DNA from: G965212025 sp965237985 | Lineage (GTDB): Bacteria > Pseudomonadota > Gammaproteobacteria > Poriferisulfidales > Oxydemutatoraceae | Direction of reading: 5' to 3' | Assembly: GCA_965237985.1 (NCBI GenBank) | Contig: OZ250161.1 | Coordinates: forward strand, 1,178,001-1,242,000 | DNA length: 64,000 bases | Shown: in pieces, positions 1 through 10,499 of the stretch | Numbering within the stretch: position 1 is the stretch's first letter | Layout: every line of letters starts with the position of its first letter | The notes under the pieces: generated by a model | Databases searched by the model: none | What the model saw: only the letters and a program-made list of their open reading frames with translations | What the model was told of the DNA's origin: nothing | Made by a program: the position numbers and the translations under genes

Positions 1-1
1 C

Positions 2-226
2 CTGCTGCAAGAACTAGCAGGCAAACAGGTTTTGGAAGTACGTGGGCCGGTGCCAGCTTTCATGGAAAAAAAGGCTGGCAGACACCGCGCCCAGCTGCTG
101 CTTGTCGGACAGAGCCGGAGCGCGCTGAACCGTTGCCTGAGTGGGACAGCGAGCCAGGTGCGCAAGATGAAAAAAAACAGAAATCTCCATTGGTATATCG
201 ATGTTGATCCGATGGAAATGATTTGA
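2..226 (+). CDS. priA: PriA, C-terminal end (cut by window edge)
   Basis: This is the last 74 codons of primosomal protein N' (PriA), the 3'-to-5' helicase that reloads the replisome at stalled forks. The reading frame is open from base 2 to the TGA at 224-226. The visible tail carries the signatures of the PriA C-terminus: GPVPAFMEKKAGRHR followed by QLLL, a helical stretch, and the closing YIDVDP-x-E-M. The helicase core and zinc-binding cysteines lie outside the window. The ending is of normal length, so the gene itself is probably intact. The next 260 bases contain no recognisable gene, although one frame of about 60 codons before a TGA near 474 looks protein-like. Confidence 0.85.
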   Translation: MLQELAGKQVLEVRGPVPAFMEKKAGRHRAQLLLVGQSRSALNRCLSGTASQVRKMKKNRNLHWYIDVDPMEMI

Positions 227-488
227 GAAAAGCGCAACATCTCTTGATCACTGTGTCTGAAATAGACAAGCTGCCACTCCCAGAACATTAGAGAAAGCCG
301 TTGGCAAATTGCGGGAAACAAAAACCTGCGTTTTGCTCAAATACTGCTTGCCCCTGCCATCACGCCGGAGCTGGACAACCGTTCGCTGGATTTACCTGCG
401 GACCAAGCTCGGTTGGGCACGGAAACACGCAAAATTCTGCAACGGCTGAGAACCGGGAATCCTGCTTGAACAATACCGTGCTTGCAGA

Positions 489-746
489 TCAGCCTTTTTC
501 GAAAACATCGTACACAATGGCAGCAATCTGCCTCGCCAGAAATGGCGGAACTGCGTTGCCGACCTGAACGTATTGCTGTGTTCTAGGCCCCATGAACATA
601 TAATTGTCCGGGAATGTCTGCAACCTGGCAGCTTCCCTTAGCGACAAGGTTCTACACTGAACGGGGTCCGGGTGAATGGAATAATGTCCGTCCTTGGAAA
701 TATGGCTAGTTATCGTAGTGGATGAACCGATTAAGGGAACATTGCG
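489..746 (-). pseudogene. C-terminal remnant of a C5-cytosine DNA methyltransferase
   Basis: Only the end of a Dcm-type methyltransferase is present. The reading shows the motif IX/X region: RTLSLREAARLQTFPDNY, then a short spacer, then GNAVPP and an LARQIA tail. These normally close the enzyme after the target-recognition domain. The open frame runs upstream to 1019, but the part beyond about 746 does not resemble a methyltransferase. Motifs I, IV (PC) and VI are all missing, so this cannot be an active enzyme. It faces another truncated defence-type gene (1016-1600) tail to tail, which suggests a decayed restriction-modification or defence locus inserted after priA. Confidence 0.7.
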
Positions 747-1015
747 AAAAATTATGATCCCTTGGATTTCAATCTTGCTGAAAAGAAGCATTTCCCATAG
801 GTAGAAAAGAATATTACCGTTCGGCACCTGGAAAGAAACAATCTGAAAGTCGAAGTAAGGGCAACCGATTTCGAACTCAGGATCCCCGGATTCTCCGTTG
901 TCTGCCCTCTTATTTCGATTCGCAGGTAAAGACGCGTGATCGCGAAAAGACTGGCGGAGAAGCACTTCCAGAACCGAAAGTTCTGCTCTCCAGGAAAGGA
1001 TGCCTGACGAATAAT

Positions 1016-1600
1016 TCACATGATGTTTCTGTTGATTTACGAAAACAGTTCAGAGATGGATATTATTTCGGCAAATACTTGGTGGGCCAGTTCGACAACA
1101 ACTTCGATAAAGATTGCTACAAGCGTGCAGGGTTGTGGACATGGTTGGCATTGGCGTATTTCTCCCAGTTGAGGGGCAAATCCACGCAGCGTGAAGAACA
1201 TTTCGTTCTCCGCGAGTCGGGAAAGGGCCCAGGCTCGAGATGCTTGGCGTACAGACATTCCGTGCGCACCGTTTTCAATCTCGTGAAGAAGCATGGAGAA
1301 GACGCGAAGTTCTTTGTCTCCAAACGTGGAATGCATGCGTTTGGCTCGGTTATGGAAGACATCACGAGCGACCCGAAAATTGTTCACAATGAATCATTGC
1401 TCAAACTGATTTTTTTTATGTACCGTGCCGAGGATGGCTATGCGAAGCGTGGAACAGCTGGCAAAGGCCGCGGCGCCCTTCGTCGCTTGACCGATGGCTA
1501 TCTCCCAAGAATCAAACTGACCTATGACGTGGACATCATGGAACCCAAGGAGATAATGGACCTTTGTGGCAAAGAGTTTGAACACCATCAAAGAAAGTAG
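1016..1600 (+). pseudogene. N-terminally truncated DUF6339-like protein
   Basis: The frame is open well upstream but has no ATG, GTG or TTG until TTG at 1079, while protein-like sequence already begins near 1016. The preserved part of about 190 residues has a W-T-W-L-A-L-A-Y-F segment, an RHSVRTVF helix, a G(R)GALRRL motif, and a closing TYDVDIM ... LCGKEFE. From memory this order resembles the C-terminal half of DUF6339 proteins, which occur near restriction-modification genes. That family assignment is from recall and moderate at best. The missing start suggests a decayed gene. Its neighbour is a methyltransferase fragment, consistent with remains of one defence locus. Confidence 0.45.
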
Positions 1601-2269
1601 TTCGACAATCAGGTAGCCGTGCCAATTCTGGTGCGATGGGGGTTCCCGTGCCGGGTTTCCAACCTGAACTGGGCGAACCGGAAGGTTCTGGCATGGTGAC
1701 TGCCGCACGTCTTGGATAACTGTTTCTGTGTCGAACCGTTGAATAAGATACTCTAGCAACAACGTCAGCCCGAGAAATTCAACAGCGATCAAGGTCGCCA
1801 ATTTACCAACCTGACCCTCACCGAAAAAATTCCGGCACTCGCTCAAATACGAGAAAATCTCTCAGTCTCGGCGTTGTATTTTGCTAAAAGGACAGGAACT
1901 TTATTGCCTGTCGTTTGCTCCAAGTTTGTTTTTGCGCAGGAAACCCTTGCTTGCTCGGCAGAAGACATAACCCCGTGACGAAGTCAACCTCAGCGGGAGG
2001 GGATCCTGAACCACTGGTCCTCATCTGGGAAATGATCATCACCGGCAACGACGAGCCACTTTCTTTCACGATTGTAACCTCCAGACCTACTGTGAAACGA
2101 GTTGACAGCAGGCATCCCAGTTGAAAATCACGGCATCTTGGCAGCACGCAAAAGTGCTTAAAAATCACCGTCCGCCCCCCCTTGCAGGCCAAGCCAACAA
2201 ACCCCAAACGGAGCGAAATCCATGATCCCCATATCCGCTGTTTTTACTCCGTCGGAAGCCGGCATTTTT
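1601..2269. other. Gene-free stretch left of the tandem array
   Basis: I see no gene, RNA or repeat that I can support here. The open frames on both strands are short, carry no motif and have no ribosome binding site. The right edge, at about 2270, is where the repeated sequence of the five-copy array starts. Confidence 0.5.
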
Positions 2270-2869
2270 ATCTTGCTTTGGCACCACAAAAAAACTTGGT
2301 GAGCTTGCTCTATGGCGCTTTCTGCAGACGAGGCGAACTGTGAATTCCGAGAGTTGCCGGACATGTGTGTCCGCCAGTGACGGATTGGTATCAGAATGGG
2401 GAAGTTCAAGCACACCACAAGCAACCCGTGGCACTTGGCAAGACAGCAAATGCCCAACAATGTTCCGTAGTTCATGACAAATCCAAGTCTTTCTACCCGC
2501 ACTAGGAATAATGCCTGGGCACACAGAATTAAGGATAAGGAAAGACTTTGCATCTTCCTTTCCGTACACTAGGGTTTCCAAGGGTAGTTTCGAGACCGCT
2601 GCATACGCTCTTGCGATCCCGCTGAAGTGTGTCGGAACTGGCATCAATGGAGACGCACGTGACAGTCCTAGCCTGCCTGGCTTACTTGGAGCAAGCCGAG
2701 GTGTCTTTCTTTTACCTGGTCTCCTTCCGTTCCTGCATCTTCATGCAGGGTGTGGCTGATTCCAGGGGATGGGCATAGGGACGACAGATGGCACAAACGA
2801 AGCAGAAATTTCAGTCTTTGCGTTGCGGAAAGTACAAAACACCAAGCTTCACCAAGTAAAGATTCTTGA

Positions 2870-4030
2870 TTAGTGATTGGCCGAAAAATACAGTTCGGTG
2901 AAATTCTTCATTTCTGTTACACAAAACCTGAATTCATCCTCTGTGAGTCTCCCATAGTCAGAAGGGACACGGTCGTATTGCTCTCTGTGACCTTCAAGTC
3001 CAGCTTGTCCAAGTTCCACGTCCAATGCAGCCAATATGTCCTCTTTGCTCTTACCGGCCTGAAAATGTTTTTTCAGTAATCCATCAACGAGTACGGAAAG
3101 TTTACTGCCAGGCAGTCGACAAGTAGCAGTTGTGTATTCAGGAGGAACGTCCTCAAAACCCCAACCCCTCAAGTCTTCGCTCACACCTAAGTGCGAGAAC
3201 TTAACGAAGTGCGAGAACTTAACTTCGCTCATTTCAAAAGAGAAAAGGTTCGTGTGTTCGTCTTTAGGTGCAACGAGAAACAGGTAGCTAAGAATGCAAT
3301 TTATGTCACTTTTTCTTGTGCACACAGGGTCAGATCTCTCTCTTCCACATCCCTGGCCTATTTTTTGCGAGATTTTTTTGCACAGAACTTCTGATCCTGT
3401 GAGCTCTTCCCCTCCTGACACCATGCTCCTCTTCAAGGCAAGGTCAGGGGGCAAGGCAAGTGCATGGCCTCCCCAACCTTCAAACGTGAATACATTCCTG
3501 AATTGTTGTCCCGCAATGTCTGGTCCTTTCTCTTTCCAAAAAGAATCGTAAACACCGTTCCCCTCTGGCCATTGCTTGTTCTCAACCCCTGCTGACTGAA
3601 CCACTTCGGTGCCCGCAGTACCCGTCACCCGGGGCTCTTTCACATCACCAATATCAGGAACAGTAGCCCCTGTTTGCCTGCCTGCTGTTCTACCACTGGC
3701 AGTCAGGTTTTCATCTCCCCCGTCAACGAGCGGCGCGACAAGGGAAAAGAGGTGAGCATTAAACTGTCTTCTGTTGCTGACAAGAGCATCTTGATCTTGA
3801 ACCGCACCTGAACCGGTTTGCCCGCCCAATCCTTCCAGAATTTTTCTTCGAACCTCACGCACCTCATTGCGGTAGACGCTACTGAACTGGTAGCGCAGGC
3901 AGTGCACAGTCCAGGTAAAGAAGGACCTCTTGCAGACCACCACTTTTTCATTATTTTGTCCGTCTATCAGGTCCAGACGGGCAAATCTGGCGCTCCCCAA
4001 TTGACTTCTTGCGTTGTCGTCTAATTTCAC
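2870..4030 (-). CDS. Unknown array-family protein, copy 1
   Basis: Protein of 386 residues without a family I can name. Two in-frame GTG codons follow AGGAGG; the second (4030) has an eight-base gap and is chosen, the first only two. Family motifs: A-R-F-A-R at about 14-18, FFTWTVHCLR at 37-46 followed by Y53-R54 and R61-R62, an ILSY segment near 257, and G-W-G-F-E-D near 300. No signal peptide or membrane segment is visible, so cytoplasmic or secreted by a dedicated system are both possible. A region of low complexity rich in T, G and D at about 90-150 may be a linker. This copy carries an extra in-frame 18-base tandem repeat (KFSHFV-KFSHLG) near 3190-3230. It lies last in the coq7-led array. 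Confidence 0.65.
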   Translation of the reverse strand: MKLDDNARSQLGSARFARLDLIDGQNNEKVVVCKRSFFTWTVHCLRYQFSSVYRNEVREVRRKILEGLGGQTGSGAVQDQDALVSNRRQFNAHLFSLVAPLVDGGDENLTASGRTAGRQTGATVPDIGDVKEPRVTGTAGTEVVQSAGVENKQWPEGNGVYDSFWKEKGPDIAGQQFRNVFTFEGWGGHALALPPDLALKRSMVSGGEELTGSEVLCKKISQKIGQGCGRERSDPVCTRKSDINCILSYLFLVAPKDEHTNLFSFEMSEVKFSHFVKFSHLGVSEDLRGWGFEDVPPEYTTATCRLPGSKLSVLVDGLLKKHFQAGKSKEDILAALDVELGQAGLEGHREQYDRVPSDYGRLTEDEFRFCVTEMKNFTELYFSANH

Positions 4031-4101
4031 ATTCACATCCTCCTTTTTCTCACGACCAAGCACGACCAAGCCCGTGACTTATGCCGCCATTCTACCATTT
4101 T

Positions 4102-4118
4102 ACCACTACATACGTGGT
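4102..4118. promoter_or_regulatory. Inverted repeat ACCAC-N7-GTGGT in array gene leader
   Basis: A 5-bp inverted repeat with a 7-base centre lies about 70 bases upstream of the start codon of copy 1. It recurs at 6252-6268, 8411-8427, 10553-10569 and 12661-12677. On the minus strand it is followed directly by TAAAAT, a possible -10 element, so the repeat would overlap the -35 zone. It could be an operator, or only a weak hairpin. Leaders of copies 4 and 5 lack an 8-base piece next to it and one of two CACGACCAAG direct repeats, so leader length differs between copies. Confidence 0.3.
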
Positions 4119-5037
4119 TGAGCCAGGAGAAATCTTAGGGAATTCTGATTTAATCGGCAGTCGTACCAAATTTTGAGGGTTTTTGGCTTGACTAGAATCC
4201 AAAAAACCAACAATGGCAGACGCGAAACGAATCCTCTTTTACCCCAATACCGAGCCATTTATGTGAGCGTTCTTGTTCATTAACTGCATTCCTGACTCGA
4301 TCCGATTCACCAAAGCACCCGCGCATAACTGTCTGGAACAGCAGGATTCAGGCAACAGGAACCTTTGGGAACGGCAAGGACACTGAAGCAGGAAATCCTG
4401 GAATTTCAAAGGTATCGTGCAGTAACAGTCATTTCTATCTTGCTTTGGCACCACAAAAAAACTTGGTGAGCTTGCTCTATGGCGCTTTCTGCAGACGAGG
4501 CGAACTGTGAATTCCAAGAGCTGCCGGATATGTGTGTCCGCCAGTGACGGATTGGTATCAGAATGGGGAAGTTCAAGCACACCACAAGCAACCCGTGGCA
4601 CTTGGCAAGACAGCAAATGCCCAACAATGTTCCGTAGTTCATGACAAATCCAAGTCTTTCTACCCGCACTAGGAATAATGCCTGGGCACACAGAATTAAG
4701 GATAAGGAAAGACTTTGCATCTTCCTTTCCGTACACTAGGGTTTCCAAGGGTAGTTTCGAGACCGCTGCATACGCTCTTGCGATCCCGCTGAAGTGTGTC
4801 GGAACTGGCATCAATGGAGACGCACGTGACAGTCCTAGCCTGCCTGGCTTTACTTGGAGCAAGCCGAGGTGTCTTTCTTTTACCTGGTCTCCTTCCGTTC
4901 CTGCATCTTCATGCAGGGTGTGGCTGATTCCAGGGGATGGGCATAGGGACGACAGATGGCACAAACGAAGCAGAAATTTCAGTCTTTGCGTTGCGGAAAG
5001 TACAAAACACCAAACTTCACCAAGTAAAGATTCTTGA

Positions 5038-6180
5038 TTAGTGATTGGCCGAAAAATACAGTTCGGTGAAATTCTTCATTTCTGTTACACAAAACCTGAA
5101 CTCATCCTCTGTGAGTCTCCCATGGTCAGAAGGGACACGGCCGTATTGCTCTCTGTGACCTTCAAGTCCAGCTTGTCCAAGTTCCACGTCCAATGCAGCC
5201 AATATGTCCTCTTTGCTCTTACCGGCCTGAAAATGTTTTTTCAGTAATCCATCAACGAGTACGGAAAGTTTACTGCCAGGCAGTCGACAAGTAGCAGTTG
5301 TGTATTCAGGAGGAACGTCCTCAAAACCCCAACCCCCCAAGTCTTCGCTCACACCTAAGTGCGAGAACTTAACTTCTCTCATTTCAAAAGAGAAAAGGTT
5401 CGTGTGTTCGTCTTTAGGTGCAACGAGAAACAGGTAGCTAAGAATGCAATTTATGTCACTTTTTCTTGTGCACACAGGGTCAAATCTCTCTCTTCCCCAT
5501 CCCAGGCCTATTTCTTGCGAGATTTTTTTGCACAGAACTTCTGATCCTGTGAGCTCTTCCCCTCCTGACACCATGCTCCTCTTCAAGGCAAGGTCAGGGG
5601 GCAAGGCAAGTGCATGGCCTCCCAAACCTTCAAACGTGAATACATTCCTGAATTGTTGTCCCGCAATGTCTGGTCCTTTCTCTTTCCAAAAAGAATCGTA
5701 AACACCGTTCCCCTCTGGCCATTGCTTGTTCTCAACCCCTGCTGACTGAACCACTTCGGTGCCCGCAGTACCCGTCACCCGGGGCTCTTTCACATCACCA
5801 ATATCAGGAACAGTAGCCCCTGTTTGCCTGCCTGCTGTTCTACCACTGGCAGTCAGGTTTTCATCTCCCCCGTCAACGAGCGGCGCGACAAGGGAAAAGA
5901 GGTGAGCATTAAACTTTCTTCTGTTGCTGACAAGAGCATCTTGATCTTGAACCGCACCTGAACCGGTTTGCCCGCCCAATCCTTCCAGAATTTTTCTTCG
6001 AACCTCACGCACCTCATTGCGGTAGACGCTACTGAACTGGTAGCGCAGGCAGTGCACAGTCCAGGTAAAGAAGGACCTCTTGCAGACCACCACTTTTTCA
6101 TTATTTTGTCCGTCTATCAGGTCCAGACGGGCAAATCTGGCGCTCCCCAATTGACTTCTTGCGTTGTCGTCTAATTTCAC
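5038..6180 (-). CDS. Unknown array-family protein, copy 2
   Basis: Protein of 380 residues, starting at the second GTG after AGGAGG as in copy 1. It is the closest relative of copy 1: the same EGLGGHALALPPDLALK-type centre and the same EVKFSHLGVSEDL segment, but without the 18-base duplication. The first 80 residues are essentially identical to all other copies, including the FFTW-x2-HC helix and the Y-R / R-R positions. Function unknown. Being intact, with the same strong ribosome binding site, it is probably expressed. Its own leader carries the ACCAC/GTGGT repeat. Confidence 0.65.
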   Translation of the reverse strand: MKLDDNARSQLGSARFARLDLIDGQNNEKVVVCKRSFFTWTVHCLRYQFSSVYRNEVREVRRKILEGLGGQTGSGAVQDQDALVSNRRKFNAHLFSLVAPLVDGGDENLTASGRTAGRQTGATVPDIGDVKEPRVTGTAGTEVVQSAGVENKQWPEGNGVYDSFWKEKGPDIAGQQFRNVFTFEGLGGHALALPPDLALKRSMVSGGEELTGSEVLCKKISQEIGLGWGRERFDPVCTRKSDINCILSYLFLVAPKDEHTNLFSFEMREVKFSHLGVSEDLGGWGFEDVPPEYTTATCRLPGSKLSVLVDGLLKKHFQAGKSKEDILAALDVELGQAGLEGHREQYGRVPSDHGRLTEDEFRFCVTEMKNFTELYFSANH

Positions 6181-7187
6181 ATTCACATCCTCCTTTTTCT
6201 CACGACCAAGCACGACCAAGCCCGTGACTTATGCCGCCATTCTACCATTTTACCACTACATACGTGGTTGAGCCAGGAGAAATCTTAGGGAATTCTGATT
6301 TAATCGGCAGTCGTACCAAATTTTGAGGGTTTTTGGCTTGACTAGAATCCAAAAAACCAACAATGGCAGACGCGAAACGAATCCTCTTTTACCCCAATAC
6401 CGAGCCATTTATGTGAGCGTTCTTGTTCATTAACTGCATTCCTGACTCGATCCGATTCACCAAAGCACCCGCGCATAACTGTCTGGAACAGCAGGATTCA
6501 GGCAACAGGAACCTTTGGGAACGGCAAGGACACTGAAGCAGGAAATCCTGGAATTTCAAAGGTATCGTGCAGTAACAGTCATTTCTATCTTGCTTTGGCA
6601 CCACAAAAAAACTTGGTGAGCTTGCTCTATGGCGCTTTCTGCAGACGAGGCGAACTGTGAATTCCAAGAGCTGCCGGACATGTGTGTCCGCCAGTGACGG
6701 ATTGGTATCAGAATGGGGAAGTTCAAGCACACCACAAGCAACCCGTGGCACTTGGCAAGACAGCAAATGCCCAACAATGTTCCGTAGTTCATGACAAATC
6801 CAAGTCTTTCTACCCGCACTAGGAATAATGCCTGGGCACACAGAATTAAGGATAAGGAAAGACTTTGCATCTTCCTTTTCGTACACTAGGGTTTCCAAGG
6901 GTAGTTTCGAGACCGCTGCATACGCTCTTGCGATCCCGCTGAAGTGTGTCGGAACTGGCATCAATGGAGACGCACGTGACAGTCCTAGCCTGCCTGGCTT
7001 TACTTGGAGCAAGCCGAGGTGTCTTTCTTTTACCTGGTCTCCTTCCGTTCCTGCATCTTCATGCAGGGTGTGGCTGATTCCAGGGGATGGGCATAGGGAC
7101 GACAGATGGCACAAACGAAGCAGAAATTTCAGTCTTTGCGTTGCGGAAAGTACAAAACACCAAGCTTCACCAAGTAAAGATTCTTGA

Positions 7188-8339
7188 TTAGTGATTGGCC
7201 GAAAAATACAGTTCGGTGAAATTCTTCATTTCTGTTACACAAAACCTGAATTCATCCTCTGTGAGTCTCCCATAGTCAGAAGGGACACGGTCGTATTGCT
7301 CTCTGTGGCCTTCAAGTCCAGCTTGTCCAAGTTCCACGTCCAATGCGACCAATATGTCCTCTTTGCTCTTACCGGCCTGAAAATGTTTTTTCAGTAATCC
7401 ATCAACGAGTACGGAAAGTTTACTGCCAGGCAGTCGACAAGTAGCAACTAGGGATCCAGGAGGAGCGTTCTCTAAACCCCAACCCTCCAACTCTTCGTTC
7501 AAACCTGAGCCTGAGTACTTGAAGTTAACTTCTCTAATTTGAGAAGAGAAAAGGTTCGTGTGTTCGTCTTTAGGTGCAACGAGAAACAGGTAGCTAAGAA
7601 TGCAATTTATGTCACTTTTTCTTGTGTACACAGGGTCAGATCTCTCTCTTCCCCATCCCTGGCCTATTTTTTGCGAGATTTTTTTGCACAGAACTTCTGA
7701 TCCTGTGAGCTCTTCCCCTCCTGACACCATGCTCCTCTTCAAGGCAAGTTCAGGGGCTGCAATTTTATCATCAGAAGTTCCCAAACGACTAAACGTGAAT
7801 ACATTCCTGAATTGTTGTCCCGCAATGTCTGGCCCTTTCTCTTTCCAAAAAGAATCGTAAACACCGTCCCCCTCTGGCCATTGCTTGTTCTCAACCCCTG
7901 CTGACTGAACCACTTCGGTGCCCGCAGTACCCGTCACCCGGGGCTCTTTCACATCACCAATATCAGGAACAGTAGCCCCTGTTTGCCTGCCTGCTGTTCT
8001 ACCACTGGCAGTCAGGTTTTCATCTCCCCCGTCAACGAGCGGCGCGACAAGGGAAAAGAGGTGAGCATTAAACTTTCTTCTGTTGCTGACAAGAGCATCT
8101 TGATCTTGAACCGCACCTGAACCGGTTTGCCCGCCCAATCCTTCCAGAATTTTTCTTCGAACCTCACGCACCTCATTGCGGTAGACGCTACTGAACTGGT
8201 AGCGCAGGCAGTGCACAGTCCAGGTAAAGAAGGACCTCTTGCAGACCACCACTTTTTCATTATTTTGTCCGTCTATCAGGTCCAGACGGGCAAATCTGGC
8301 GCTCCCCAATTGACTTCTTGCGTTGTCGTCTAATTTCAC
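7188..8339 (-). CDS. Unknown array-family protein, copy 3
   Basis: Protein of 383 residues, start at the second GTG after AGGAGG. Its ends match copies 1 and 2, but two inner segments differ sharply. The segment after VFTF reads SRLGTSDDKIAAPELALK instead of the glycine-rich version, and the segment before the W-G motif reads EVNFKYSGSGLNEELEGWG, followed by ENAPPGS. The second replacement is shared with copy 4, whereas the T/G/D-rich linker still matches copies 1 and 2. Copy 3 thus looks like a mosaic between the two ends of the array, as unequal exchange or gene conversion would produce. Confidence 0.65.
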   Translation of the reverse strand: MKLDDNARSQLGSARFARLDLIDGQNNEKVVVCKRSFFTWTVHCLRYQFSSVYRNEVREVRRKILEGLGGQTGSGAVQDQDALVSNRRKFNAHLFSLVAPLVDGGDENLTASGRTAGRQTGATVPDIGDVKEPRVTGTAGTEVVQSAGVENKQWPEGDGVYDSFWKEKGPDIAGQQFRNVFTFSRLGTSDDKIAAPELALKRSMVSGGEELTGSEVLCKKISQKIGQGWGRERSDPVYTRKSDINCILSYLFLVAPKDEHTNLFSSQIREVNFKYSGSGLNEELEGWGLENAPPGSLVATCRLPGSKLSVLVDGLLKKHFQAGKSKEDILVALDVELGQAGLEGHREQYDRVPSDYGRLTEDEFRFCVTEMKNFTELYFSANH

Positions 8340-9346
8340 ATTCACATCCTCCTTTTTCTCACGACCAAGCACGACCAAGCCCGTGACTTATGCCGCCATT
8401 CTACCATTTTACCACTACATACGTGGTTGAGCCAGGAGAAATCTTAGGGAATTCTGATTTAATCGGCAGTCGGACCAAATTTTGAGGGTTTTTGGCTTGA
8501 CTAGAATCCAAAAAACCAACAATGGCAGACGCGAAACGAATCCTCTTTTACCCCAATACCGAGCCATTTATGTGAGCGTTCTTGTTCATTAACTGCATTC
8601 CTGATTCGATCCGATTCACCAAAGCACCCGCGCATAACTGTCTGGAACAGCAGGATTCAGGCAACAGGAACCTTTGGGAACGGCAAGGACACTGAAGCAG
8701 GAAATCCTGGAATTTCAAAGGTATCGTGCAGTAACAGTCATTTCTATCTTGCTTTGGCACCACAAAAAAACTTGGTGAGCTTGCTCTATGGCGCTTTCTG
8801 CAGACGAGGCGAACTGTGAATTCCAAGAGCTGCCGGACATGTGTGTCCGCCAGTGACGGATTGGTATCAGAATGGGGAAGTTCAAGCACACCACAAGCAA
8901 CCCGTGGCACTTGGCAAGACAGCAAATGCCCAACAATGTTCCGTAGTTCATGACAAATCCAAGTCTTTCTACCCGCACTAGGAATAATGCCTGGGCACAC
9001 AGAATTAAGGATAAGGAAAGACTTTGCATCTTCCTTTTCGTACACTAGGGTTTCCAAGGGTAGTTTCGAGACCGCTGCATACGCTCTTGCGATCCCGCTG
9101 AAGTGTGTCGGAACTGGCATCAATGGAGACGCACGTGACAGTCCTAGCCTGCCTGGCTTTACTTGGAGCAAGCCGAGGTGTCTTTCTTTTACCTGGTCTC
9201 CTTCCGTTCCTGCATCTTCATGCAGGGTGTGGCTGATTCCAGGGGATGGGCATAGGGACGACAGATGGCACAAACGAAGCAGAAATTTCAGTCTTTGCGT
9301 TGCGGAAAGTACAAAACACCAAACTTCACCAAGTAAAGATTCTTGA

Positions 9347-10499
9347 TTAGTGATTGGCCGAAAAATACAGTTCGGTGAAATTCTTCATTTCTGTTACACA
9401 AAACCTGAATTCATCCTCTGTGAGTCTCCCATGGTCAAAAGGGACACGGCCGTATTGCTCTCTGTGGCCTTCAAGTCCAGCTTGTCCAAGTTCCACGTCC
9501 AATGCGACCAATATGTCCTCTTTGCTCTTACCGGCCTGAAAATGTTTTTTCAGTAATCCATCAACGAGTACGGAAAGTTTACTGCCAGGCAGTCGACAAG
9601 TAGCAACTAGGGATCCAGGAGGAGCGTTCTCTAAACCCCAACCCTCCAACTCTTCGTTCAAACCTGAGCCTGAGTACTTGAAGTTAACTTCTCTAATTTG
9701 AGAAGAGAAAAGGTTCGTGTGTTCGTCTTTAGGTGCAACGAGAAACAGGTAGCTAAGAATGCAATTTATGTCACTTTCTTGTGTACACAGGGTCAGATCT
9801 CTCTCTTCCCCATCCCAGGCCTATTTTTTGCGAGATTTTTTTGCACAGAACTTCTGATCCTGTGAGCTCTCCCCCTCCTGACACTATGCTCCTCTTCAAG
9901 GCAAGGTCAGGGGCTGTAATTTTTTCATCACCAGAAGATTCAGAATTTGTAAACGTGAATATATTCCCGAATTGTTGTCCCGCAATGTCTGGTCCTTTCT
10001 CTTTCCAAAAAGAATCGTAAACACCGTCCCCCTCTGGCCATTGCTTGTTCTCAACCCCTGCTGACTGAACCACTTCGATGCCCACAGTACCCGTCACCCG
10101 GTGCTCTTGCACATCATCAACACCAGGAACAGGAACCTCTGTTTGCCTGTCTGCTGTTTTATCACTGGCAGTCAGGTTTTCATCTCCCCTGTCAACGGTC
10201 AACTCGACAAGGGAAAAGAGGTGCGCATTAAACTTTCTTCTGTTGCTGACAAGAGCATCTTGATCTTGAACTCCACCTGAACCGGTTTGCCCGCCCAATC
10301 CTTCCAGAATTTTTCTTCGAACCTCACGCACCTCATTGCGGTAGACGCTACTGAACTGGTAGCGCAGGCAGTGCACAGTCCAGGTAAAGAAGGACCTCTT
10401 GCAGACCACCACTTTTTCATTATTTTGTCCGTCTATCAGGTCCAGACGGGCAAATCTGGCGCTCCCCAATTGACTTCTTGCGTTGTCGTCTAATTTCAC
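9347..10499 (-). pseudogene. Array-family gene, copy 4, frameshifted
   Basis: The frame that starts at the second GTG (10499) ends early, shortly after S-D-P-V-Y-T-R-K, at 9771. The C-terminal third continues in another frame, from about 9661 to the normal stop at 9347. Comparison with copy 3 places the change at 9774-9780: copy 3 reads CACTTTTTCTTG and copy 4 CACTTTCTTG, a loss of two T from a T run. Everything else (start, leader, 3' flank) is preserved, so this is a young knock-out. A truncated product of about 240 residues with the N-terminal motif could still be made. The inner segments match copy 5 upstream and copy 3 downstream of the shift. Confidence 0.75.
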
